NCBI RefSeq assembly: GCF_000218685.1
Contig: NW_006763293.1
Span: forward strand, 986,720-1,050,719
Source: Serpula lacrymans var. lacrymans S7.9
Taxonomy: Eukaryota; Basidiomycota; Agaricomycetes; Boletales; Serpulaceae
Length of the DNA: 64,000 bases
Direction: 5' to 3'
Numbering within the stretch: position 1 is the stretch's first letter; each line of letters starts with the position of its first letter. Below the pieces are notes generated by a model. The model did no database searches, was not told where the DNA came from, and was given only the letters and a program-made list of their open reading frames with translations. This document shows, piece by piece, positions 1 to 11,607 of this stretch. The position numbers and the translations under genes were made by a program.

Positions 1-494
1 AGATGACGTTGCAGCGCCTCCGAGACACCTTCTAGCCGTTCGTGGGTACTACCGGAGTCGTTGTCAGAGGCCCAGAAAGTCGTTGGTGAAAAGTCGCTAC
101 TAGACGAAAAGGAATCTTTACTTGCTGAACGCTTCATGTAACATTTGACCACAGCGACGTCAGAAGACGAGATCACCTCCTGCCGGTTGCTGATGTCGAG
201 TAGAGACATATTTTGTGTAGCTTCTGATAAATTTCCATAGGTGATACCAAGACCAGTAAGGATTGAACGTGTATTAGAAAACGAAGAATTGTCAAAATTG
301 GCCACGTTGGACTGAAAGTCAGAATCCATGCCGGTATCAAAAGGGGAGTATTCGAGACGTCCGGAGCGTACAAGTCCATTCAAAAGGAGCGTTGGGGTAG
401 TGATGTGCACCGCTTGCGTCGCCGGCGTCGCAGAAAAGGTTGGGCTAGTCTGGCAAGAAGTATAACTGCATGTTGGGTTTCTAAAGTGTCTCAT
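1..494 (-). CDS. Ser/Thr-rich hypothetical protein, 5' part, runs off left edge
   Basis: An uninterrupted minus-strand frame of 164 codons starts at an ATG at 494-492 and is still open at base 1, so only the N-terminal part is present. The product is rich in Ser, Thr and Asn, with serine runs near residue 125. I see no signal peptide, membrane segment or recognised domain; the composition suits a disordered regulatory N-terminus. A stop lies upstream in frame near 556. It is divergent from the Cyc2-like gene at 739, with 244 bp between the two starts. I do not recognise the family. The frame is real as an ORF; that it is a gene is inferred from its length and biased composition. Confidence 0.5.
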   Translation of the reverse strand, partial: MRHFRNPTCSYTSCQTSPTFSATPATQAVHITTPTLLLNGLVRSGRLEYSPFDTGMDSDFQSNVANFDNSSFSNTRSILTGLGITYGNLSEATQNMSLLDISNRQEVISSSDVAVVKCYMKRSASKDSFSSSSDFSPTTFWASDNDSGSTHERLEGVSEALQRH

Positions 495-738
495 TACCCA
501 GTGATTAAAAGTGGCTAGAATAAATATCGTTACAACGTAAGATTCGTGAAGCAGAAATTAGACCCGCCGTCAAGCAACACGGCGGGAGTGATAGGATAAA
601 ACTGTGGAATGGCTGCAGATTCCGAAAACACAGATGACCTTCAAGTTGGTGTTGTCGTATTGTGTGTTTGCAGTTGTGTGGCAACGGCCTCCAGGGCATA
701 CCAAATGGGGAACTCAACACTTTTTTCCATGACCTTGA

Positions 739-1893
739 ATGTTGCGGTTCAAGAATTGCTGTACCCACAACAGACGCCATATCGTCAGTGCACGCAGGCT
801 CTCATCAGGAGTCTCTAATGGGTTACGGAAGGCGGGGCCTTTCTTGCTCTTTGGTGGCATTGGAATCGGAATTGCTGCATACTTCTTGCTACCCGATGAG
901 TCCAGGTCTGCGCCAACATATCGCTCGAAATCCTTAGCACCTTCTCATTTTACGCCCACTACTCTAATATCTACTGCCGTATCCGGTCCGGACACCAAGC
1001 TATTGACATTGGCCGTCCCACCAGAATTAGTACCTACGAATGGTCGCCAATCTCTTGCACCCATTTGGTCTATATTTATTAAAGATGACGATATCCAGGT
1101 CGAAAGGCAATATACTCCTCTTGAGGGAATAGACAATAATGGTCACATGAAATTATGGATAAAAAAATATGAAAAGGGCGAAGTAGGTCGGTGGCTACAT
1201 TCAAAAAATATCGGTGATTCGATTGAGATACGTGGCCCTCTAACTACATGGCCCTGGACAGAAGATCACTGGGACGAAATTGTAATGGTGAGCTCTGTGT
1301 TCATTACCTTCGGAGGAATCTGAATCGATTTATAGATTTCAGGAGGGACTGGACTTGCTCCATTCTATCAACTCGTGCACAACGTGATGTCAGAGAACTT
1401 GGCAAAGAACAAGACACGCTATACATTACTGCACTCTTCGAAGACACGTGCTGATCTTCCACCGTCTACCATGCTTCAACCTCTCTTAGAACAGGCTGCT
1501 AAACACTCGGACAAATTCAGATTGGAGTTCTTCGTGGACTCCTTGGAAGGCCTTCAAAACCCTAATCTTCCTGATAATAAAATCCTGGTTGGTCGCATAG
1601 ACAAGTCTGCTATACAGTCTTCGCTAGGGATGGACAATAGTTATTCGTGGTGGCAAAAACTGCTCACGGGAGCAACAGCTCCGCTGAAACCGCCCGACAA
1701 GAAGATATTGTTTCTTGTTTGTGGCCCAGAGCCGTAAGTACATCATTTAATATACCGTTGAAATATCCTGAGCTCGTGTTATAGGATGATAAGTGCTATT
1801 GCTGGGCCCTATGGTAGAAACTTTTCACAGGGGGCAGTTGGCGGTATTATAGGTGAAATGGGATATAAGCCACATGAAGTATGGAAACTATAG
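739..1893 (+). CDS. Cyc2-like mitochondrial FAD/NAD(P)H oxidoreductase (FNR fold)
   Basis: Exons 739-1287, 1336-1733 and 1785-1893 give 351 aa. The N-terminus is a basic, Arg/Ser-rich mitochondrial presequence, followed by a Gly-rich hydrophobic segment at about residues 32-50 (inner-membrane anchor). An FNR-type FAD-binding barrel comes next, then the nucleotide-binding motif GGTGLAPFYQ, which is rebuilt exactly when intron 1 (GTGAGC...TATAG) is removed. A CGPEPM motif spans intron 2 and the protein ends in the FNR C-terminal region. The layout matches fungal Cyc2 and cytochrome b5 reductase-like proteins; Cyc2 is known to support haem attachment to mitochondrial cytochrome c. Assignment to Cyc2 rather than another anchored b5-reductase-like enzyme is inference. 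Confidence 0.82.
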
Positions 1894-2015
1894 AGCATAT
1901 ATTGGTGCAATACAAAAACAATGACAGTACCTCCTATCTTTTATATATTATAACAATATGATAATTCATTAATACCTTCCGATATGTGACCTGTAATAGG
2001 CTGCCAATGCTATGG

Positions 2016-3788
2016 TCAACAATCCGACGCATTATTTATCGAGTCCAGCTCTACGGATTCGTGAAATGTAAAGTCTTCTGTTAAAATGCTTGGTTCACCT
2101 CCTTTTGAATTCGGACGCGAATAGTTTTCTCGGAAGCTGATAGTCATGCGGGTCCCTAATATCGTAACCGTCGAGGCGATGAATGCATTGGGCAGCTCCA
2201 TGTACGACGACTTCATGTTGCGCAGAAAAAAGACGAGGTGCGTTGTATGTCGTATCAGAAGCTATCCTTAAGCATTGGAGTATTACTCACTGGGAAGCCA
2301 AGCCATATTGCCGCGTTGACAGCACACGCCGCTAGCATGCTAAAAGACGAATAATAAAGTCAAAAATCATGAAGCAGTTCACCTTTTGGCTAGTCACATA
2401 CAATACAAAGTATAGGATACTGTCTCTCATCAAAATTCGGAGTATCGCGTTTAGTTTCCACATGCCTAGTGCCGCTCGCATCTCCCTGACGTGCTTGAAA
2501 CAGACACGGGCAACGAGGATGACAAGAATGAGTTCAAAAAAAGCTACGGGAAGATATATGAGCGAGAAGCTAGGAGTGATGTTCACCGCTGTGCATATGG
2601 AAATTCCAGCGATTGGCTCGACCGATGCTAATATGAACCGATCGGTATGATGGTGCCCCCATGAATATTGAAAATAAAAAAAGGCTAACCTCCGTAACCA
2701 GAATTGAGATGTACAACTAGAATGGTCGAGATGCCGGCTACTTGTGCAATGAAGCACAGCAATAAGCAGATGCAGACGACCTTGGAACGTTGGTGCATCG
2801 CATATATGCGCAGTTGCATGTTTCCTGGAGCAAGGTTTGTAAAAGATGGCATGCGATAGGGAGGATAGCCGAACCTTGCACAGACCATTGTAATGTGAGG
2901 ACCCCCCAAGCTTGAAACTGAAGCATTCGATAACCTACTAGCTTGGTTAACTTAATGAAAATAGGACAAGAAGTTGACATACATCTGCATTATCCAGGAG
3001 CAGTTTCGCAGTCTTCAGGCACATTAAATACGAGCGTGGAATAGGTAGACATACATCTGTGCGGATTTTAATGTCACAGCGATTGCAGGTGCGTGATCGA
3101 GTTACCAACCTTTCCGGTAAGCTCAGTGCTCATAAAGACTTGAGCCATTCTTTATTGAGTGATATACGTACGAACTGGAAAAGTCAATCTTACCAAAAGC
3201 GCTAACACTATCGAACATCATTCGTGAGGATATTGACTTTGATAGTAAACCGATGCTTACAGCATGACAGCATCCCCCAGATAGCGAGTCTAGATATCAA
3301 GGTGAAGGTTAACTACTAACACTTCGTTGATCATAGGGGATGGATTTGACATTATGGCAAACATACCACAAAAAACAGATACGTCAACAAAGACCAAGGT
3401 CTCATCTAAGCCGCATGGAAGTTTTTTTTAGGTCGCTCGTAGGAAATCAGTAACGTCTCGTACCCATATCCACTTGATCTTGATAAGGCAGCGACATGCG
3501 TAAGTAAACAAAAAGATAAAGATAACATGAAAGCCCAACCTCCCGATCAAATGTAAGAACTACGAACGCAAATGCCAGTAGGTCAGTATGATATTGGAGA
3601 ATGAAGTGAGATACTACTTTAACATACTATGGTCGTATATCACGACAACGGCAGCAACAACTAAGATAAGTGACATCGCCCTCAGTTCCAATCAAAATAA
3701 AATGAGTCCGATACTGACATTGACAGTACCTGATTGCTTGAAGGACTTCTGCATCACTCAACCATGAACTATATGTAGTAGTTTCCAT
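2016..3788 (-). CDS. DUF6533-type seven-helix membrane protein, copy 1
   Basis: A minus-strand gene with many small exons. It starts at an ATG at 3788 (METTTYSSW...), with the conserved N-terminal block recovered across introns: YDHILTFDREV (about 3620-3507), a PWS-containing exon near 3400, and TRYLGDA near 3280. Then come the FQAWG exon (about 2925-2890), the exon with LRIYAMHQRSK (2831-2700), a helix-rich exon with the family hallmark LMRDSILYF (about 2600-2400), a short VNAAIWLGF exon (about 2335-2295), and a last exon from about 2250 to the stop at 2016. This order is that of the basidiomycete DUF6533 family, integral membrane proteins of unknown function. Frames join without stops in most places, so the gene may be intact, but the smallest exons (near 3450 and 3195) are uncertain. 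A related copy lies upstream at 5127-6753. Confidence 0.75.
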
Positions 3789-5126
3789 ATATCTGGGCCA
3801 ATCCTTTAAAGACGTTGAACGGAGCTTTCGAGGATTTGATCGTTAGAGCGACCTGACTACAGATAGATATGCAGGTTAAATATGAAAGGAAATGTCGTTG
3901 CACTCCAAGGGGTGTGTGATACCTATGCTTTGAAAGGTATATCAGAGTAAAGGTCGCGGACAAAGACGACAAACAATGAGGCCTCAGGTTGTCTGCCAGT
4001 GATATACTTATACATGGGGGCGGCCGCTTTACGAATTCCACGTCGACAACGCCATCAGCGGATCAGCCTTCTACCAACCTTCGAAAGCAGCATTAGACGA
4101 ACTGACTGCATAGCCCCGTGCCGTCAGTCCAATGGTAGCGTGTGGCTGTGGGCCGGCGGCGCTCGGTTGAAACGATACTACCATGACTGACATATAATTG
4201 TGAGTGGCTTTGTATATATTCGAACGACTTTAACTTCATCACTGCGATTGATTGGAGTTGGATGGAAATATGCCTTGATCCACAAGCCGAGCTTCTGGAT
4301 AAGTAGGGCTCGAACACTCCTGGTGAAGTGTTTACCATGGTGCTCGCGTTCAAGTTGGCACAGGATTCTCGGCTGGGTCAGATACACCGTTGCCGTGTGA
4401 AAAGTAGGAGGAAGTGAGCACACGTGCAGCTTTTCTGTTCCACAATCGCGACTTCGTCGTCTTCACTGGAACGCAAAGCGTTGTTGAGGTCGTTCTGTAA
4501 CATACTAAGTCAATCTCGAGCCGACTTCAGGCAGACTTTCCACCAGCCAAAAACACCATCTTTTGAGCATCGTGATCCCACGGTATCCGATCCCACACAG
4601 GTTGTCTATAAGCACCGGTCTGCACTTAGTATATGCACAGCATAGAACCTTCGTCATATACTTGCAGATCGTAATCAGTGTCGGCTTTCGAAATTTGGTA
4701 AGACGGACCCAGGTGGGATATCACGCGTTTCACTATGACATGATTTTTTTTTTTAATTTAGTGCTGGGTGCTAGGTAATGAATGAACACTTACAACAGTC
4801 AAATCTCACATTCCGCAGTCTCTTGACGACTGATTGTCATTGCGCGAGCATAGAGTTTGGATCAATAGTATAAGATTAGGGGTTAGGAAGATATGAAGAA
4901 GCTCGGTACGAGAAGATTGTACGTTGTAAATAACTCGTTATTCCTCCACAGGGAGTTGACTTCGCAATGACCCATCTCAGTGGCCTCTACAATTGTCGAC
5001 CGCAATAGCACAAATGACCAATAACTGTCGCCGCTCGGAATCAGCCCACGCGAACTGTTGATGGGCACGGTACTCACCGAACCTCTTGCTTTGATCATCC
5101 CCCCTAAGACACATGCGTGCTCGTTA
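3789..5126. other. Intergenic, no gene recognised
   Basis: This stretch lies between the two DUF6533 genes. Only short overlapping ORFs on both strands are present (longest about 110 codons, minus, 4883-5212), with no conserved motif and no convincing splice chain. A T9 run is at 4744-4752. I could not find a third family member here. Confidence 0.5.
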
Positions 5127-6753
5127 TCAGAAGTCAGCTGTCTCGGCATTAGGGAACGGTGATATGAAATGCAACGGCGCGGAGGATGGTAAGTCGTCCT
5201 CAAAGAGATCACGTTTGTGGAAGACCTGTCTAAGGTTGAGCACCATGCGGCAGCCCGCGATTACCACCGTGGTAAGTGCGATGCCTTGAGGGACTTGATT
5301 CCATACAGGCTGCAACAATTATCTGAAAATTGTCAAGGCCAGAGGATTACTCCACACTCACTGCCTCTGAAAGCCAAATCTTGGCAGCGACGCCGTACAC
5401 GGTGACGATGCTGAAGGAAATGAGGAAGGGAATCGTGTCAGTATATTATGGAGAGAACTCACAGGATAAAGTATAACGAAAAATCTCGCAGAGAAAGTTC
5501 GAGTGGCGTGTTTACTCTCCAGCTACCTAGGATCTTGTGCATATCCCACGCGTGACTTGTACCAGCCCAGAGGAGAAGAAGCGTGAGGATGCTCTGGAGG
5601 GAGACTAGCGGGATGGTGAATATGTAAAAATATTTCCTGCTGTCCAAAGAAGAGCAGATAGATATATTTGGAATAGACCCTTCTGGAAGTAGCAAGATGA
5701 AGAGGGCGCATACAGTAAGGGCACAGACACCTACCATGAGCCACATTGAACATAATTCCTAACATGACTGACATTGCTATCAATTCCACTCATCACACAT
5801 GTGACAACGATCATCTTCTTCGCATTTTTATAGGCCCCATTAACGCGATAAAGCATCAAACCTGTTCAATGTTATCATAAGATATGATCAGACGAATCAA
5901 GTAAAACGGACCTTGTACAGTCCAAATGACGATAGCGGTTCCCCAAGCCTGAAAGCGAAGATATTCGTTGCCTGAAATAACATTACTTTATAATAGTTCA
6001 TGACCAATCGTTGGCATACATCTATGGTCAAGACGAGATCAAAATCTTTAAAATCAATACATTGTACTATCACCTACTTCTGTAAGATACCTTCGTCAGT
6101 AATTCACATAGTAAGTGCGAGTAACCCAACTTTATCCGCAGCTGATTGGCCCACATATACTTCACATAGTGTCAGTCGTTATGTATCTCTTGTAACGAAG
6201 GAGATGATAGCACCTATAGCGTTTGCACTTTGACGTCACGTATGTTAGTCTAACTCGTGAAATCAAGAGTAAAACAAACAGACACCCACAGTAGAAGAAG
6301 TTCTCCAAAGTACCTCGTCTACGGGGGAAATATAAGGTATGAGAGACCCAGTCCTATCGTAGTATCACTACGTACCACAAGATATAACACAGCCCTCGGA
6401 TCAAAATTACACTTCTACGAGATGGTATGAGACGTGATCATACATATATACATTGAAGGGCCATACCCATATCAAGGTCACCTGTGAGCAGATTAGCGGA
6501 TCCATAAAGCTACGGGACAAGATTGATCCATACTTCACGGTCCAATGTAAGTGCTACGAGAGGGAGAGGTCAGTATGTAAGTTCCGGGAGTATAGATTTG
6601 TACTCACCATGATCATAGAAAGCGATAAAAGCAGGAGCCACTATAAACTTGCGTCAATAAGCAATTAGCATTAGAGTAAGACAGCATTCAGCATCTACGT
6701 TGACACAACCGAACCAGATGAATGGCACGAGCATCGCTAGCAGCAATTGCCAT
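5127..6753 (-). CDS. DUF6533-type seven-helix membrane protein, copy 2
   Basis: A minus-strand paralogue of the gene at 2016-3788. Recognisable blocks in order are an ATG at 6753 (MAIAASDARAIHLVRLCQ), a YDH block near 6610, ALTLDREVW near 6550, an FQAWG block near 5955, the LMLYRVNGAYK block near 5870, a helix-rich exon ending in SLRDFSLYFIL (5746-5460), and a last exon with CRMVLNLRQVF ending at the stop at 5127. The joint between exon 1 and the YDH exon does not keep frame with any GT...AG pair I could find. Segments between 6500 and 6000 also match the family poorly. It may be a diverged gene or a young pseudogene. Function of the family is unknown. Confidence 0.6.
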
Positions 6754-7465
6754 ATCTAAGTTTATGATTAAATGGCGAGTGTATTACGCCAGTGTTGAGT
6801 CACTTGGGCGGCGACACGCGTCCGTCCTAGATTTTGTGAAGTGCAGAGATGAAAAAAAAAATGCCAGCGCTGAGAACGAGGGAGCCAGTTTTACTACGGG
6901 AAACAAAGTAACGAGTAGTGAGGACTGAATCTAAACCAGTGCGCTTGGATATCGACAGTTAGCGCCCAACCAGAATACTCCCATGATCATTACACATCAC
7001 GACTGTAGATCGATCCATTGATCATTGATGCCCAGGAATTTATCTGTTTCTTTCCCAAGCATCGGACGGTCAGAGAGTGCTGTGATATGTCACAGTTGTT
7101 ACACTGCGAGGTTCGTTTAACGATGAAATTGGAATAGTGGATATCCTGCGGGCTATTGGTATAAAGTAGCATAATCTATATTATCAGAAGCAGCGAAGAA
7201 TCGATGTGAATTCAAGTGCGACAGTAGAGACATGTAGCGTCAATGAACAACACTACATGGTCGTATAGCAAGTGAGCGGTTCGGTTGGCGTCAACGCTGC
7301 CTTCGCTGTGTCGGGAATTTCCATAGAAGTTGGGGACCAGCGACTTCAAGCATTGGTTAGCGGCTGCGTTTACGAAAGGGCTCATCCATCGACGTATCCT
7401 TTTACTTTTCAGATCTAACGCATTTTAGGGAAACTGCAGCGGGCTTGTCTACTCATCAAAACGTC
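6754..7465. other. Intergenic, no gene recognised
   Basis: About 700 bp between the DUF6533 copy 2 start and MED18. It holds only short ORFs without motifs; it presumably carries the MED18 promoter and the upstream region of the divergent membrane protein gene. Confidence 0.5.
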
Positions 7466-8246
7466 ATGTCTGCGCATTTCTACGAAGTCGCACTTTTTGG
7501 CGAATTTTTCTCTCAGGATCTCAAGGCCATCCTCAACCGTATAACACTTCACAGCGAGTCATCCCAGCCAATGCACGCGCGTGAAATCGTGTTCGAGCCT
7601 TTTGATGCGCAGGCCCAGAAGAATTCGGGAAGTGATCCAGTACTGCTACGAGCCAGGAAAGAGCTCACTGAACCGTCGTCTGGTTGGTAAGTCCTTCTCC
7701 TGATCAATGCGTTTCTTTTGCCATTTGCAGACTGGTCTTGGAAGGGCACTATTTTCGTATCTCAAACCAGAGTCTGTCCGCGTGCACCCAGAGGCTACCG
7801 TTCGACCATGGGCAACTTGTCAAGTTATAGGTGACGCGCTCAGCTTTGCATCAGCATTGGGATATATGTGAGTGGTTCGTGAGCCTGTCCACCTGTATGC
7901 TCGACCCCAACGTCTTCACTAGCCGTCGCTCCCAGATCTATAAGCGTGGATATGTATTTCGCCGAGGAATTCTTGTAATCCAAATGTTTCAACAAGAACA
8001 AGTACTCATCAATACATATATATTGCACTAGTTCAAATTTGACGTTAGGTTCATGTTCATCAGGTTGACCCAAAAACCCAGCAGCCTATCCCAGCACACG
8101 CAGATACACTATGGGAAGTCGAGGTCAAAACAGCGTCACCCATTCGCAACACGCAAGAGACGCCTCTCAGCCACTCGGTGGATGCGGTACTAGAAGTTCA
8201 ACTGCTCATGAAAGGATTACTCGACCTGAGACGGCAGGACCTGTGA
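7466..8246 (+). CDS. MED18: Mediator of RNA polymerase II subunit 18
   Basis: Exons 7466-7686, 7745-7867, 7923-8001 and 8064-8246 give 201 aa. Med18 (Srb5) belongs to the Mediator head module and pairs with Med20. Family signatures are YEVALFG at the N-terminus, ILNRITLHSES, IVFEP, ALFSYLKPES after intron 1, SFASALGY before intron 2, YKRGYVFRRG in exon 3 and LLDLRRQ at the end. Acceptor choice for intron 1 (ending 7744) was decided by frame and by restoring the conserved W-x-L-F/Y-SYLKPE block. The upstream in-frame TTG at 7445 was not used because an ATG follows at 7466. The gene is tail-to-tail with BCD1, with only 51 bp between stop codons, so their 3' UTRs probably overlap. Confidence 0.93.
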
Positions 8247-8297
8247 TATAAAGCATTGGTTTTCAACTTCTGCCAATGACTGGTAATAGGAGTAGTA

Positions 8298-9665
8298 TCA
8301 AGGTTTATCTTGTTCCAAGTCGTCATCCCAATCCGCGAGATCCACATCACCGTCTTCATCTAAGGCTCCCGTTCGCTTCATTAGGTCCAGTAATGTAGCA
8401 GGATCCACTGTGACATCCTCTTCTGAAGCACTTTCTTCCTTGTCATCCGGTCCATCTTCCACTCCTTCGTCTTCCTCGTCATCCGTATCTATGGACACTG
8501 AACCATCTTCGTCGCTAGCCGCATACTCTCCAAGTGAGGTTAGTCCACCTCCGGCCACGGGGCTCTCTTCTTCACTTCCGTATCCTCCTAGCAAACCCGC
8601 AATGGCCTTCTTCCCTGCATTAACGTCTAGTTTTCGTCGTTTGGGTATTCTCTCTCCCTCATTACTACGAGTAACAGTACCCTGTGCATCAACTGTCGTC
8701 CCTGAAAATGCACCTTCCTCCCAGACCTCGATTGTGGGGAACTCCACGAAGTGGGTGTGTTGTAGGAGAGTCGATAGTTTCTGCATTGGGTCTAGCTTGT
8801 AGTATGCGGTTTGCGGACCTAACAAGGGGTCTAGTTTTGCTTTGATAAAACACTGCGGACACGTGAAAGCTTCTGGGTCTTCTGGGTCTGGGTGTACGAG
8901 CGACCTTGTCCACGCAGGTATTTTATCGTCTCTTTTCGATCTGTTCCGTTCAACTACATGACTCTGGATGAGAGAAAGGAGTGGTTTATCGATGTTGTTT
9001 CGATGAGTCAGCAGAGTGAACGTAGGGCTAGGATCTGTTGATGAAGGACCAAGAGGATCGACAGGAGGATGGAACATGAATTCGATAGTCAAAAAAACTG
9101 TTTTATTCCTACCGAAACATACTTTGAGTTCGAAAAAAGGATTAGAGTAAAAAGATACACACTTGGAATCCCAGCTTGACTGGTTCTGTTTCCTTTTCTC
9201 CATTCCCTCTGAAAGCATCTCCACTTCTATATCGCGGTAGTCGAGCTGCACTCTTAGAATATCTCTCTTGGTTTTGCCCTCGTGTCTTCCTATACCCCGT
9301 CTCCCTGCACCTCTGTTCCCTCGGCTTCTCCTCATTCCACGACCACGGTCACTTCCTCTCGTCTCCAAACCACCTACTGCTATGTCCCTTCCCCACGAGC
9401 CTACTTGCCTTCCGACATCCTCCAAGAACACATAGTCTTCCATCATAGTGCCCCATCCATATTTATTCATAGGAACATATTTAGCTCTATCGCGAATGCC
9501 TGAACATGGATTGCGAGTTTTGTGGGCAGCTGAGCATGCCAGTGAGCATGTTTGAAGCGAGCATCGGGGACAAGTGTATTTGGAATATGAGCAGTTGCAA
9601 ATACTGCACAGAGCTTGACAAGAGGATGAAGAGCTTGCTTCAGGTCCAGAAAGCACATCCGCCAT
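8298..9665 (-). CDS. BCD1: Box C/D snoRNA assembly factor BCD1 (zf-HIT)
   Basis: A single-exon 455-aa protein. Residues about 17-55 form a HIT-type zinc finger (CSIC...CPRC...C..AC..H...C), followed by the family's YVPMN...YGWG and DYVFLEDVGR blocks. The middle carries a coiled basic stretch and the conserved C-terminal half of Bcd1 proteins (HFVEFPTIEVWE). The last 100 residues are acidic and disordered (Asp/Glu/Ser runs). Bcd1 is a nucleolar factor needed for box C/D snoRNP biogenesis. The frame extends 13 codons upstream to a TTG, but the ATG at 9665 is the likely start. Neighbours MED18 and DRE2 are unrelated conserved genes. Confidence 0.9.
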   Translation of the reverse strand: MADVLSGPEASSSSSCQALCSICNCSYSKYTCPRCSLQTCSLACSAAHKTRNPCSGIRDRAKYVPMNKYGWGTMMEDYVFLEDVGRQVGSWGRDIAVGGLETRGSDRGRGMRRSRGNRGAGRRGIGRHEGKTKRDILRVQLDYRDIEVEMLSEGMEKRKQNQSSWDSKCVSFYSNPFFELKVCFGRNKTVFLTIEFMFHPPVDPLGPSSTDPSPTFTLLTHRNNIDKPLLSLIQSHVVERNRSKRDDKIPAWTRSLVHPDPEDPEAFTCPQCFIKAKLDPLLGPQTAYYKLDPMQKLSTLLQHTHFVEFPTIEVWEEGAFSGTTVDAQGTVTRSNEGERIPKRRKLDVNAGKKAIAGLLGGYGSEEESPVAGGGLTSLGEYAASDEDGSVSIDTDDEEDEGVEDGPDDKEESASEEDVTVDPATLLDLMKRTGALDEDGDVDLADWDDDLEQDKP

Positions 9666-9940
9666 TTGCACTAGTACGGGTGACCAGGTCTCCTTCACTG
9701 GCAAAAGTTTTAAGAGGTAATCGAGTCGAAGGCTCCGGCATTCTTTGTGTCGGCCCGGGAGCAGGATGAGCTTAAGACTCAGACTTGTACTAAGTTACTA
9801 TCATACAATTGATATTCGTTTGCCTTGAACAAAAATATTACAATACAGTAGTTCTTGCAGCATCTACATAAATAACACTTTAATGTTTCGCATATCAACG
9901 ACGTGCTGCGAGAGCAAGTAAACAATTAATATGACACAGT

Positions 9941-11051
9941 TCACAGATCGTCCATCCCAAAGTCGATCTCCACCTTCTCTCCAGGCTTAAATGCCGGCAG
10001 ACCTGCGGAGATAAAATGCAAACGTTTAGAAGACCAATGCATGTAATCTGATAATACTTACCAAGGTAGGGACATCCAGCACATCGGAATGCATCCCCAA
10101 GGAAACAGCTTCCACAGCTGCTCGTCGCCTTGGGTGCTGCTTTCGCAGCATCTATCAACCGTTCTTTCTCACCCTGTGCGACTTCCGTAGCCTGTCCGCT
10201 CTCTGAGCCATCAAGCACCACCACCTTGCTTTGCTTCAGCTCCTCTGCCTCCAACTCAGCAAGACCACACGAGCAATTCTTACATGCTTTCTTTCGCCGA
10301 GGGGCACTGGCATTCACGGGCTCGCATATAGCAACCGGCCGTTCCTTGTCCGCCGCAGTAAGAAGAGCTTCAGCATCGATTGTTGGTGTGGATGGAGAAC
10401 TCAAAGTCCATAGGGCCTTCTTAGATGACTTGCGCTCCGCATCCAACTTGCGTCGCGGTAATGCCATAGACGGGGCTGCCCCGGCTCCGTTGATGGCTGT
10501 AGACTTGGTTTCAATAGAAAGTTTGGTGCCGACGGAATGTGCAGGCTTTTGAGCGATGAGGGTTCCTTCTTCGGTGAAAGTGGATAGAATGGTGAACCCA
10601 GCAAGTGTGAGCTCTGATGGGAGAGTCGAAAAACCAGATGTAAGGTTGAGTAAATGCAACGTTCCCAACGGAGTAAGACCGTCCAGAAGTTGAGAAAGCA
10701 AAGATGATAGGGAAGGCATTAGACGCTCGTACTCTGGTGGGGTCAAAATCACATGGACAGAGGAGTATGTCAAAGGTGTCAACACCGTGGCTTGCAGGTA
10801 AAGCATCAGCATTCCGCATGTCAATCGAGGAGGAATTCGTAATACATACCTCCATCGAGCAATCTGTCCAGCATCTGTTTCTCCACCTGTCTGGTTTCGT
10901 CGAGATTAGAAATGACAGATTGGTATTTTCCATCTTGAGCTGTAACGAGAGATCCGATAGCGAGTGCAGGTCCTTTGGCGGGAACAGCGGCGACAGCAGA
11001 ACGGTGGTCTTGTGGAATGGCAGAAGGAACGTAGACAGCTGTGGGGGCCAT
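9941..11051 (-). CDS. DRE2: Cytosolic Fe-S cluster assembly factor Dre2 (anamorsin/CIAPIN1)
   Basis: Exons 11051-10850, 10790-10062 and 10002-9941 give 330 aa. The N-terminal part is a degenerate methyltransferase-like domain ([13 protein letters not shown]). The C-terminal Fe-S domain has motif A ([10 protein letters not shown], with a preceding Cys about 13 residues earlier) and the invariant motif B, C-x2-C-x7-C-x2-C ([15 protein letters not shown]), followed by PYLG, split by intron 2, and PAFKPGEKV. Dre2 receives electrons from Tah18 and feeds early cytosolic Fe-S assembly. All cluster-binding cysteines are present. The start at 11051 gives a normal N-terminus. Confidence 0.94.
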
Positions 11052-11607
11052 TGGGGACGATAGCGAGACGAACTAGACAGACAGTTCGGGTCAGGAACAA
11101 AAATCTGATTATTAGTATGAGGCCATGGGGCCGCTTAGATAAGCTGCTGAGTGAGGCAATGTCGGAGCCGGATAGTCGGCCATTCGGCCGTGAACCCAAC
11201 TGGCACTCGCGACCTCGCAACGACTAACAAAGGCGAAGACATAACTGGCTCCCATTGTTAATGTGGCGACCAACTGGACCAGGTGACTCATGCAGAAACG
11301 GTTTATCATAAAGTAAAGACTCATCAAGGAACTGTTTACGAATTTAATACGAAAGGCGTCATAATGGCGATAACATTCCGATTGGTCGTATAGTACAGAC
11401 AGCAATAATAGAAGAGAAGTACGAAGGAACAAAAATACTGGTGAAAAGTAATAGTTGGAACAGTAACCGTTTATACCACAGACACATGACGTAGGACGAG
11501 AATGATTTTATAGGCGAATTCGAAAACAAAGTCCAAGGTGGATAGGCTACGTCGTCGCGGTCGGGAATGCGAACATCTAGCCATAGAGCAGGATATGGGT
11601 TAGGTGA
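11052..11607. other. Intergenic, no gene recognised
   Basis: The DRE2 upstream region and the forkhead gene 3' region. Short ORFs only, with no motif. Confidence 0.5.

Noticed and set aside
2016..6753. Pheromone receptor (STE3-type) or rhodopsin-like GPCR identity for the two seven-helix genes
   Set aside because: The RDS-LYF, FQAWG and YDHxLTxDREV blocks are those of DUF6533 proteins, not of STE3 or opsin families, and no pheromone precursor or homeodomain gene is visible.
7445..7465. Upstream in-frame start (TTG) for MED18, and similar non-ATG starts for BCD1 and the forkhead gene
   Set aside because: Nuclear eukaryotic genes normally start at ATG, and an ATG follows closely in each case.
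10130..10552. Plus-strand ORF of 140 codons opposite DRE2
   Set aside because: It is the antisense shadow of the Dre2 coding exon; composition follows the complementary codons.
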